A stretch of DNA of 64,000 nucleotides from G963677085 sp963677085 (GTDB lineage Bacteria; Planctomycetota; Planctomycetia; Pirellulales; Thermoguttaceae): contig CAXXFH010000005.1 of assembly GCA_963677085.2 (NCBI GenBank), forward strand, positions 62,001 to 126,000. The letters are read 5' to 3'. The notes under the pieces were generated by a model. The model was not told the origin of the DNA and did no database searches. It saw only the letters and a list, made by a program, of their open reading frames with translations. Below are positions 44,930 to 52,513 of the stretch, piece after piece (the first letter of the stretch is position 1; every line of letters begins with the position of its first letter). Both the position numbers and the translations under genes were made by a program.

Positions 44930-46729
44930 ATGAAACAATGGTTGGTCCGAACCGCTCGCTCATATGCCGCCAAGTTCCTTCTGATGTTGGGCGCCGCGCT
45001 GTTGGTTACTACCGCTGTCGCGTCAGCCGATGAGCCGGTGCGGCCGCGTGTCACTAAGGCCGAGCGTCTCTCGTGGTTCAAAGAAGCGAAGTTCGGGATG
45101 TTCATCCACTGGGGGCCTTACTCGATGATGGCCGGCGAGTGGAACGGGAAAAAGTTGCCAGTGGGCGACAACTGCGAATGGATCATGCAGCGGTTGAAGA
45201 TTCCCCGCGAGCAATATCGCGAAGCTGCCAAGAGGTTCAATCCGGTGAAGTTCGACGCCGATGCTTGGGCTGAGTTGGCCGCCCGCACGGGCATGAGATA
45301 CGTGGTGCTTACGGCCAAACACCACGACGGCTTCGCCATGTATCACTCGAAGGTCAGTCCGTACAACATTGTGGATCACACGCCATTCAAACGTGATCCG
45401 CTGAAGGAGTTGGCCGAGGCGTGCCACCGCCGTGGCCTGAAATTCTGCATCTACTATTCGCATCGCGAAGACTGGGACGAGCCGTTTGCGTATGGCAACA
45501 CCTGGGATTTCGACTTCGTGCCGGAAAAGAACCTCGAACAGTTCGAGCGGCGCTACCTGGAAGCAAAGGCCAAACCGCAGCTTCGCGAGTTGATGACCAA
45601 CTATGGGCCGCTGGGGCTGGTGTGGTTCGATCGTGGTCTGTACACCCAGCAAGAAGGCCGCGAGTTCGCCGACTTGGTTTGGGACGCTCAACCGTATTGC
45701 CTGGTGAACGGTCGCGTCGGCAACTACAACAAGGAACTGTTGGGCGACTACCAAAACATGAGCGACAACGGCATGCCCATCGGCGGCATTGAGGAGTATT
45801 GGGAAACACCGCAGACGCTCAACGAAACCTGGGGCTACAGCCAGTTCGACCAAAAATGGAAGCAGCCGAACGAAGTCATCAGGCGATTAGTTGAAATCGT
45901 CAGCCGCGGGGGTAATTATTTGCTGAACATTGGGCCGACGGGCGAAGGCGTCGTCCCTCAGCCGAGCGTCGATATACTTGAGGCCGTCGGTCGCTGGGTT
46001 CGCACCAATGGTGAGAGTGTCTACGATACTACGGCCAGCCCGTTCCACGAACTGCCGTGGGGCTACTGCACGGTCAAGGGTTCGACGCTCTACCTACACG
46101 TTTTCCGCTGGCCAGAGGGCGGAGTATTGCAGCTCGACGGGCTGCACAACACGGCGAGATCAGCACGTTTGCTTGCCAAGGCTGATGTGACCCTGCGGGT
46201 GGAAAAAGACGGCAAGCGGCTTACCGTTACGTTGCCCGAGACGCCGCTCGACCCGGTCGATACGGTAGTGGTGGTCGAGCTCGACGGTGCTCCGCGGGTT
46301 GATCCTCCGGTGGTGCAACAAATGCGCGACGGAAGTATCGCGCTCGACTATCTCCGCGCCATCACCGCCGGAAAGGCTGTGAAACGATTTAATCGCAAGG
46401 GCAACTTCCATATTTCTAAGTGGACCGATCCGGCCGACACGATCTCCTGGATTGTCGACGTTGCCCGGCCGGGTACGTACAGCGTGGAAATCACTTACGC
46501 CGCTAATCCCGAATGGCAAGGGCAACCGTACCGCGTGCAGCTTGCCGAACAACAGTTGGATGCTGCGGTTGAAGCCACCGGCGATTGGTACCAGTACAAG
46601 ACATCGGCCATCGGTTCGCTGACGTTCTCCGCACCGGGCCGACATACGCTTGTCGTTGGTCCCGCCAAACCGCTTGACAAGGATTTGATGTATTTCCAAG
46701 GTATTGTGCTGAAGCCGAAGGGTGAATGA
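44930..46729 (+). CDS. Secreted alpha-L-fucosidase, GH29
   Basis: 599 residues from the ATG at 44930 (CAGGAG nine bases upstream); the longer reading crosses the sulfatase 3-prime end. Signal peptide about 1-30. The GH29 core is clear: FKEAKFGMFIHWGPYS, YVVLTAKHHDGFAMY, CIYYSHREDW, and LVWFDRG with the likely nucleophile Asp. LLNIGPTGEG closes the barrel; a C-terminal beta region of about 200 residues follows (carbohydrate-binding-like). It releases L-fucose from glycans and fits with the sulfatase upstream for degrading sulfated fucose-rich polysaccharide. Confidence 0.93.
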   Translation: MKQWLVRTARSYAAKFLLMLGAALLVTTAVASADEPVRPRVTKAERLSWFKEAKFGMFIHWGPYSMMAGEWNGKKLPVGDNCEWIMQRLKIPREQYREAAKRFNPVKFDADAWAELAARTGMRYVVLTAKHHDGFAMYHSKVSPYNIVDHTPFKRDPLKELAEACHRRGLKFCIYYSHREDWDEPFAYGNTWDFDFVPEKNLEQFERRYLEAKAKPQLRELMTNYGPLGLVWFDRGLYTQQEGREFADLVWDAQPYCLVNGRVGNYNKELLGDYQNMSDNGMPIGGIEEYWETPQTLNETWGYSQFDQKWKQPNEVIRRLVEIVSRGGNYLLNIGPTGEGVVPQPSVDILEAVGRWVRTNGESVYDTTASPFHELPWGYCTVKGSTLYLHVFRWPEGGVLQLDGLHNTARSARLLAKADVTLRVEKDGKRLTVTLPETPLDPVDTVVVVELDGAPRVDPPVVQQMRDGSIALDYLRAITAGKAVKRFNRKGNFHISKWTDPADTISWIVDVARPGTYSVEITYAANPEWQGQPYRVQLAEQQLDAAVEATGDWYQYKTSAIGSLTFSAPGRHTLVVGPAKPLDKDLMYFQGIVLKPKGE

Positions 46730-46802
46730 CCCGCTGGTGGGTTCACCGTAACAACGCACCGGCAACATGCCGTGGAACGAACCGTTTTTCAGGAACTCCA
46801 CC

Positions 46803-47639
46803 ATGATACGTAACCGAATCGCTTTGGGAGTGCTTGCTGCGTTCGCAGTTAATTTCGCTATGTCTTTCACGGTTAACGCCGTAGAACCGGCGAAGAAGAA
46901 ACTACCGCCCGGCACGTATGTGATGACACCTCACGGCCGCAGTCTCGAACAGGCCGAGGAGATCTACAAAACGATTCCACCGTTGAAGTATACCCCGCCG
47001 GCCGATCGTTGGGCTAACCTCCCAAAAACGAAAAAGGCCCTGGAGTCGGGCGGCAAGCTTACCGTGGTGATGCTCGGTGACAGCATCGTCAACGACACGA
47101 GCCGTTCCGGTTGGGAGAAGCTGCTGCAACGTGACTTTCCCAACACGAAAATCACCAAAGTTACCTCAGTTCGTGGTTCGACCGGTTGCTGGTGGTACAA
47201 GGACGACAACCGCGTTGAACCATGCGTACTTGAGCACGATCCCGACCTGTTGATTATCGGGGGCATCAGCCAGCGTAACGATATCGAGGCGATCCGCGAG
47301 GTCATCAAACAGGTTCGCAATCGTAGCGGAGCTGAAGTCTTACTGATGACCGGCGCCTTCGGAACCGTCGACCCGCGCGACCCGAAGCAATGGCAATACG
47401 AGATCGACACCACGACGGACAACTACCGTGCAAGCCTTCAGAAACTGGCTAAAGAGATGAACTGCGGTTTTCTCGACATGCGGGCAGCGTGGGGTAAGTA
47501 CATCTGCGAGTCGGGCAAGGAACTCGATTGGTTCCACCGTGATCCGGTTCACGCGAATGATCGGGGCGAGCAAATCATTGGGCGTATTTTGAAGCGGTTT
47601 CTCACGCCCGACGAAAACAAGTCGACACCTGCCTCCTAG
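46803..47639 (+). CDS. Secreted SGNH-type hydrolase
   Basis: 278 residues from the ATG at 46803 (CAGGA upstream). Signal peptide 1-26, then LTVVMLGDSIVND with the GDS nucleophile Ser, GGISQRNDIEAI block and the C-terminal HRDPVHANDRG bearing the catalytic Asp and His. SGNH hydrolases are esterases; in a glycan cluster this one may remove acetyl groups from sugars. It follows the fucosidase by 73 bases. A palindrome lies just after its stop. Confidence 0.83.
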   Translation: MIRNRIALGVLAAFAVNFAMSFTVNAVEPAKKKLPPGTYVMTPHGRSLEQAEEIYKTIPPLKYTPPADRWANLPKTKKALESGGKLTVVMLGDSIVNDTSRSGWEKLLQRDFPNTKITKVTSVRGSTGCWWYKDDNRVEPCVLEHDPDLLIIGGISQRNDIEAIREVIKQVRNRSGAEVLLMTGAFGTVDPRDPKQWQYEIDTTTDNYRASLQKLAKEMNCGFLDMRAAWGKYICESGKELDWFHRDPVHANDRGEQIIGRILKRFLTPDENKSTPAS

Positions 47640-47672
47640 TCGACTACCGGACAGAACATCACTGATTCACTC

Positions 47673-47696
47673 GTTCGCACGCTGCAGCGTGTGAAC
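47673..47696. terminator. 24-bp palindrome after the SGNH gene
   Basis: GTTCGCACGCTGCAGCGTGT then GAAC is a near-perfect inverted repeat (one mismatched pair) 34 bases after the stop. It may end the sulfatase-fucosidase-esterase transcript or be an operator for the ygbA gene downstream. Confidence 0.35.
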
Positions 47697-47905
47697 AGGG
47701 CAATTGGCGTAACAATCCGCGTTACTGTCATCCCCCACGGGACGCAACGGCTTCGGCTGGCGGTTGCGTCCATTTTTGTTGACCGCTCGCCCGTGTTGCC
47801 CTGGTCTGGAACCCCACCTCCCGAAACAATGTTAACGGTACGGCGCGAAACGTTTGTTGCGTTGTGCCGGTTAACGATCGAGACAACCACTTGGGAGGAA
47901 CAACC

Positions 47906-48319
47906 ATGCTGGGCGAAGGACACCCCACGGACGGTGGCGCAGCACACCGTTTGGCACGCGAGAAACGTACGGTGGCAGCCATGATCCGACTTTATTGTCG
48001 CGATCATCATCGTCCCGACGAGGTACTCTGTGGGCAATGTGAGGAACTTCGCCAATACGCCATTTGTCGACTGGACCGCTGCCCATTTGGCGTAGAAAAG
48101 CCAGTCTGTTCAAAGTGTCCGATTCACTGTTACCGCCCGGCGATGCGTGAGCAGATCCGCACGGTCATGGCCTACGCCGGCCCTCGGATGCCGCTGCGAC
48201 ACCCTGTTCTGGCGGTCGGCCATATCTTCGACTCACTTCGGCCGGCGCCGGAGCGTCCTACCCCATCCGGTTCCGACGACGAACACGCATCGGCGAATCA
48301 GGATTCTTCGGAAGCTTGA
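47906..48319 (+). CDS. ygbA: YgbA-type nitrous oxide-stimulated promoter family protein
   Basis: 137 residues from the ATG at 47906 (GGGAGG seven bases upstream). The EKRTVAAMIRLYCRDHH start and the Cys pairs CGQCEELRQYAICRLDRCPFG and PVCSKCPIHCYRPAMREQIR match the family of E. coli YgbA, which is induced by nitric oxide through NsrR and needed for recovery from NO stress. The Cys may bind metal or a cluster. It starts the nitrite/NO cluster; the FNR-type site overlaps its stop. Function is not proven biochemically. Confidence 0.83.
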   Translation: MLGEGHPTDGGAAHRLAREKRTVAAMIRLYCRDHHRPDEVLCGQCEELRQYAICRLDRCPFGVEKPVCSKCPIHCYRPAMREQIRTVMAYAGPRMPLRHPVLAVGHIFDSLRPAPERPTPSGSDDEHASANQDSSEA

Positions 48320-48357
48320 TCTGGATCAAGGACGGGGGCCCGAATCTATTCGATAAT
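48316..48357 (+). promoter_or_regulatory. FNR/CRP-type site with correctly placed -10, class II promoter
   Basis: TTGATCTGGATCAA (48316-48329) is a perfect FNR consensus (TTGAT-N4-ATCAA). Its centre is 41.5 bases before a start site implied by GATAAT at 48352-48357, the spacing of a class II FNR promoter. It overlaps the ygbA stop and would drive the cupin-ferredoxin-nrfHA genes under oxygen limitation. Confidence 0.6.
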
Positions 48358-48443
48358 TGAGTTAGAAGCCAATGCCACGAACCGTTGGCGGCTTGGAACA
48401 GGCAAATCAACGTCGGGAGACAAAATCATGCTTCACACAAACC

Positions 48444-48517
48444 CAGGGCGGCAGGGCCGCCAACCAAACGGTGCTACCGCACCCAGGCAGGAACCCGCTC
48501 CCGTTGGTCGCTGATCT
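48444..48517 (-). repeat. 70-bp dispersed element, family 2, copy 6
   Basis: Minus strand: GCGACCAACGGGAGCGG, CCTGGGTGCGGTAGCACCG and TTGGTTGGCGGCCCTGCCGCC. Nearly identical to the inferred consensus. Confidence 0.65.
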
Positions 48518-48545
48518 TCGTGAAAAACCTAACCATCTTTGAAGT

Positions 48546-48648
48546 TATTGACGCTTGCATAGCTAATGAGCGGAAGGCGACCAACGGGAGCCTGGGTTTC
48601 CAGGCGTTCGCTTTCCGAAGAGGATCATTTTCAATGCAAGCATCAATA
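48546..48648 (-). repeat. 103-bp dispersed inverted-repeat element, family 1, copy D
   Basis: Minus strand begins TATTGATGCTTGCAT and ends ATGCAAGCGTCAATA, 14 of 15 bases complementary. It contains CCTGGAAACCCAGG and CTCCCGTTGGTCGCC. It is the best-preserved copy. Confidence 0.75.
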
Positions 48649-48662
48649 GTAGGACAGAGCAG

Positions 48663-48992
48663 ATGCACGAAAACGATCGGATTGCTCTCACGCCGACGAA
48701 GCTGACCGATCTGGTCGACTACCAGGACGGTTCGGTGGTCAGTCGGACGATCATCAAGAAACAGACCGGTACCGTTACGCTCTTCGCGTTCGACGCGGGC
48801 CAAGCACTCAGTGAACACACGGCGCCATTCGACGCCCTGGTGCAGGTGATCGACGGCCGGGCAGAGTTTACGATTGACGGCATCTCGCACGAAATGACCA
48901 CAGGGCAGATACTCATAATGCCAGCCAATCGGCCACACGCTGTTCGTGCGCTCGAGCGTTTCAAGATGTTGCTGACGATGATCCGTTCGTAG
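48663..48992 (+). CDS. Small cupin-domain protein
   Basis: 109 residues, a single cupin barrel: LSEHTAPFDALVQVIDGRAEF (His of motif 1) and GQILIMPANRPHAV (motif 2 His). Cupins bind a metal and may act as dioxygenases, isomerases or small-molecule sensors. Its place between ygbA and the ferredoxin gene, downstream of the FNR-type promoter, links it to nitrite/NO metabolism. Weak AGGA ten bases upstream supports the start. The substrate is unknown. Confidence 0.8.
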   Translation: MHENDRIALTPTKLTDLVDYQDGSVVSRTIIKKQTGTVTLFAFDAGQALSEHTAPFDALVQVIDGRAEFTIDGISHEMTTGQILIMPANRPHAVRALERFKMLLTMIRS

Positions 48993-49033
48993 CAACCTAC
49001 TGTCCACCTTCCACTACGTACTTCTCGCCGCCC

Positions 49034-49798
49034 ATGAAACGCAAAATCGTACAAATCGACGAATCGAAATGCAACGGCTGTGGAGAATGCGTGCCGTCGT
49101 GCCACGAAGGTGCGATCCGGATTGTCGATGGCAAAGCGCGACTCGTTTCCGACGTCTATTGCGACGGCCTGGGCGCGTGCCTGGGGCATTGTCCTTTGGG
49201 GGCCATTACAATCGTCGAACGCGAGGCCGACCAATTCGACGAGGTGGCTGCCATGAAGCATGCCGCCGCGTTGTCGGCCTCGCCAGTCGAATCGGGTGCT
49301 CCGCGTCAATGTCCCGGCGCGATGGCCCAAAACCTTCAACTCAACGTACTTGGTGGCAATCCGAATGCCGCGTCGACTGGTCAGCCCGCGGGCCGCCCTG
49401 CGAGATGTGATTCGCCAGGAAGCGATTTCCCGTCGAGTCGCCTGGTGAACTGGCCGGTTCAGCTACGACTCGTTCCATCCAATGCGCCCTATTTGCAGCA
49501 GGCCGATATTCTTCTGGTGGCCGACTGTGTGCCTGTGGTTTGTCCTGACTTTCACCAACGATTTGTCGACGACCGGCCAGTGATTATCGCTTGTCCGAAA
49601 CTCGACGAGGCGGCGGCGAATCTCGAAAAGCTTACCCAGATAATCAAGATTGCGGGGATTCGCAGTGTCACAGTACTGCATGTCGAGGTCCCTTGTTGCA
49701 CAGGGTTAGTGCGACTTTGCCAGGCGGCGATCCGGGCTACGGGTAAAAAGGTTGCGTTGGACGACGTGGTTGTTTCGGTCCGGGGAAACGTGCGCTAA
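49034..49798 (+). CDS. 4Fe-4S ferredoxin-type protein
   Basis: 254 residues. N-terminal two-cluster ferredoxin: CNGCGECVPSCHEGA (residues 13-27) and CDGLGACLGHCPLGA (about 43-57). The second uses the C-x5-C-x3-CP spacing seen in ferredoxins that accompany hybrid-cluster proteins. The C-terminal half (about 135-254, LLVADCVPVVCPDF, CPKLDEAAANLEKL, VEVPCCTGL) has further Cys and resembles an NADH-free electron-transfer or corrinoid-type domain found with such proteins. It may supply electrons to an NO-related enzyme. It sits between cupin and nrfH. Confidence 0.83.
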   Translation: MKRKIVQIDESKCNGCGECVPSCHEGAIRIVDGKARLVSDVYCDGLGACLGHCPLGAITIVEREADQFDEVAAMKHAAALSASPVESGAPRQCPGAMAQNLQLNVLGGNPNAASTGQPAGRPARCDSPGSDFPSSRLVNWPVQLRLVPSNAPYLQQADILLVADCVPVVCPDFHQRFVDDRPVIIACPKLDEAAANLEKLTQIIKIAGIRSVTVLHVEVPCCTGLVRLCQAAIRATGKKVALDDVVVSVRGNVR

Positions 49799-49906
49799 CT
49801 CGTTTACGGATTCGCAGAAAGCTGGTAGAGTAGACGCGATTCTCTTCGCTTGAGCCTTGTTCCTACAATGGCGTCGACACGGCGATCTCGCCGGGGAGTC
49901 GATTGA

Positions 49907-50539
49907 ATGATACGTCGGGCAATGACGGTCTGCTATCGTTTGGCCACGCTCCAGTTCCTTCCTTCGGGCTGGCGTTTGGTGTGCTTCATGGGCTTTGGCG
50001 TGGTGGTTGGGTTGGGGTTGGCCTTGGGTAAGGTTTCGCGTGCGACCTCGTATCTTAGCGATGCTCCGGAGGGTTGCGTCAACTGTCACGTCATGCGCCC
50101 GCAATATGCCTCTTGGCAACATAGCAGCCATGCACGTGTGGCGACGTGCAACGATTGCCATGTCCCCCACGACAACCCTGTCCACACGTATGCATTCAAG
50201 GCCCGCGATGGGTTGTATCATTCGGCCATTTTCACGCTGCGATGGGAGCCGCAGGTGATTCGCATGTCGCAGGCGGCGATCCCCGTTGTAGAACAGAACT
50301 GCCGTCGCTGCCACGAGGCAACCCTTTCAGAAGTCACGGCTCACGCGGTGGGTGGCGCTGAACGTCGGTGTTGGGATTGTCATCGAGAAGTCCCTCACGG
50401 TGTTGCTCGCAGTCTATCGGCCACACCCAACATAATGAGCCCCGATTTGCCTGGGGTTTTGGATCAACGGGGACCGGAAATCGGCGGCCGCACGCCGCGT
50501 CGCCTTGACGACGGCAGGGCTACCAACGAAGCCAAATAA
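49907..50539 (+). CDS. nrfH: Cytochrome c nitrite reductase small subunit NrfH
   Basis: 210 residues. One N-terminal membrane helix (about 22-42, WRLVCFMGFGVVVGLGLAL) and four CxxCH motifs (CVNCH, CNDCH, CRRCH, CWDCH), the NapC/NirT-type quinol dehydrogenase fold. It passes electrons from menaquinol to NrfA in the periplasm. GGGGAG nine bases upstream supports the ATG at 49907. A charged C-terminal tail of about 50 residues exceeds the usual end. nrfA follows after 33 bases, the standard nrfHA order. Confidence 0.92.
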   Translation: MIRRAMTVCYRLATLQFLPSGWRLVCFMGFGVVVGLGLALGKVSRATSYLSDAPEGCVNCHVMRPQYASWQHSSHARVATCNDCHVPHDNPVHTYAFKARDGLYHSAIFTLRWEPQVIRMSQAAIPVVEQNCRRCHEATLSEVTAHAVGGAERRCWDCHREVPHGVARSLSATPNIMSPDLPGVLDQRGPEIGGRTPRRLDDGRATNEAK

Positions 50540-50572
50540 ACACCCCTGGGTTCGCGAGACAGGAAGAACGCC

Positions 50573-52138
50573 ATGAACGAGCATGCTCAACGTCCAGAAG
50601 ACACGGCCCCTCGCCAGGAAGATTCTACGCCGGTGAATCCGTCGGTTATTGCGAAACCAACCAAACGGGCGTGGCTCGGCTGGCTGCTGATGGCGGCAAC
50701 AACCGTGGCCGTGTTCTTTCTGGGGTTGTTGTTTGCGTCGGTCATCGAGCGCCGCGAGGAAGCGAAAATTCAACCGCCACTCAAAAAGATCGACGCCCTG
50801 GAAACCGACAGCCGGCAATGGGCTGTGAACTGGCCCCGGGAATATGCGTCGTATCGGAAGACCGCAGACGACACGACCATGACCAAGTACGGTGGTTCCG
50901 TGCCTCGCGACTACTTGGCCGAGACACCGGCCAACGTAATTCTGTTTGCCGGCTATGGCTTTGGCAAGGAGTATCGCCAGGCGCGAGGGCATGTGTACGC
51001 CGTAGACGATGTGCTTGCAACCAAACGAGTAGGCGCTGCCACGCCGGCCACGTGCTGGACGTGCAAAAGTCCTGACATTCCGCGGAAAATGGTCGAGTTC
51101 GGCTTGGCCAAACTAGGGCAAGATGCCGATTTTCGGGATTCGATTCTGGCTGGGGCCGAAGACTTCTACAGCAAGAAGTTCGTCGAACTGAAAGACGACA
51201 TTACGCATCCTATTGGATGTCTCGATTGCCACGATCCAGAAACCATGCGATTGCGGATTTCGCGCCCCGCGTTGATCGAAGCGTTCGAACGCCAGGGCCG
51301 CGATATCGATCAGGTGTCGCATCAGGAAATGCGATCGTTGGTGTGCGCCCAGTGCCACGTGGAATACTACTTCAAAGGGCCCAGCAAATATCTCACCTTC
51401 CCCTGGGATGGTGGCACGACGGTTGAAGCGATGGAGGCCTACTACGACAAGGCCGACTTTGCCGACTGGACCCATGCCATCAGCAAGACGCCCATGGTCA
51501 AGATGCAGCATCCCGATTACGAGGTGTACTCTACCGGCATCCACGCCTACCGCGACGTTGCCTGTGCCGACTGTCATATGCCCTATCGAACGGAAGGTGG
51601 AGTGAAGTACACGAACCACCATATCCAGAGCCCCCTGTTGGACGTCGCCACCAGTTGTGCCGTTTGCCATCGGTGGAGTGAAGACGAGATTCGCGATCGT
51701 GTGACGACCATCCAGGACAAGGTCCGCGAAGGCCGAACGCGAGCGGAAACCGCGTTGACGCAGGCGCATTTCGACGTCGCCGCTTGCATGGAAGCCGAGG
51801 CCCCTGAGCAGCAGTTGGCCGACGTTCGCCGCCTGTTGCGGCAGGCCCAACTGCGATGGGACTACGTGGCCGCTAACAACGGCATGGGCTTCCATTCGCC
51901 CGAGGAGTGCATGCGAATTCTTGCGTCATCGATCGACCTGGCCCAGCAGAGCCGCGTTCAGTGCAGCCGCATTCTCGCCAAACGGGGACACACGGCTCCC
52001 GTGCAATACCCGGACTTCTCCAGCAAAGAGAAATCTCAGACGCTGGTAAGCCAGTTTGTCGACGGAAAGTTGCCAAGTCTGTTAGCCACACCCCAAAGTC
52101 GGGTCGCCCCGGAACCCGATGGTGCAGCCGCACCATGA
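50573..52138 (+). CDS. nrfA: Ammonia-forming cytochrome c nitrite reductase NrfA
   Basis: 521 residues. After an N-terminal membrane helix (about 33-55) come CWTCK (residues 161-165), the active-site haem with Lys ligand, and four CxxCH motifs (CLDCH, CAQCH, CADCH, CAVCH). The five-haem layout and YFKGPSKYLTFPWD calcium-site region identify NrfA, which reduces nitrite to ammonium by six electrons. Unlike most NrfA, an uncleaved-looking anchor helix is retained and the tail is Pro/Ala-rich. With nrfH it enables dissimilatory nitrite reduction to ammonium and nitrite or NO detoxification. Confidence 0.95.
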   Translation: MNEHAQRPEDTAPRQEDSTPVNPSVIAKPTKRAWLGWLLMAATTVAVFFLGLLFASVIERREEAKIQPPLKKIDALETDSRQWAVNWPREYASYRKTADDTTMTKYGGSVPRDYLAETPANVILFAGYGFGKEYRQARGHVYAVDDVLATKRVGAATPATCWTCKSPDIPRKMVEFGLAKLGQDADFRDSILAGAEDFYSKKFVELKDDITHPIGCLDCHDPETMRLRISRPALIEAFERQGRDIDQVSHQEMRSLVCAQCHVEYYFKGPSKYLTFPWDGGTTVEAMEAYYDKADFADWTHAISKTPMVKMQHPDYEVYSTGIHAYRDVACADCHMPYRTEGGVKYTNHHIQSPLLDVATSCAVCHRWSEDEIRDRVTTIQDKVREGRTRAETALTQAHFDVAACMEAEAPEQQLADVRRLLRQAQLRWDYVAANNGMGFHSPEECMRILASSIDLAQQSRVQCSRILAKRGHTAPVQYPDFSSKEKSQTLVSQFVDGKLPSLLATPQSRVAPEPDGAAAP

Positions 52139-52513
52139 TGACCGGCACTCTATACTGAACGCCGATTCTGGGTGTCGGGCAAGGGTTCCCTTGGTTCCCA
52201 TGCTGCTGCGTGGGAACCGAAGCCTCGGACGCTTTGCGTCCTTGAAGTGCGAGCCGACGTTACCTAGGCCATTCGCGACACACAGCGTCGGAACGTGTGT
52301 TCCCACGCAAAGCATGGAAACAAGGGGAAAGAACACTCTTTCCAGCGTGGGAATCGACGACAGCAAAACGCGATTTCCGTCGGGAGCCCAGTATAGTATA
52401 CTGTCGCGATTCGAATACACTGCTCGGCGGCGTGACAGAGATGTGACCTTGTACAAGCATAAGCAGGCAGTTTCACGCGGCGCGCTCTGGGGATTGACGC
52501 AAGGAGACAACTG
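52139..52513. other. 375-bp gap upstream of the phosphofructokinase gene
   Basis: Dominated by the 139-bp inverted-repeat element at 52188-52326. The right end has AAGGAG at 52501, which serves the next gene, and AGTATAGTATACT-type sequence near 52391-52403 that could form a promoter -10. Confidence 0.5.
52188..52326. repeat. 139-bp element with about 28-bp imperfect terminal inverted repeats
   Basis: The left end CCCTTGGTTCCCATGCTGC then TGCGTGGGAAC is the inverse of the right end GTTCCCACGCAAAGCATGG then AAACAAGGG (about four mismatches). The left end alone also forms a hairpin. It is related to the small hairpin at 44869-44893. The interior is non-coding. Confidence 0.6.

Larger units (their letters stand above)
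48320..48662. other. 343-bp gap between ygbA and cupin genes with two repeats
   Basis: The promoter is followed by a reversed family 2 element (48444-48517) and a reversed family 1 element (48546-48648), so the leader of the downstream transcript would contain two structured repeats. No gene. Confidence 0.6.
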
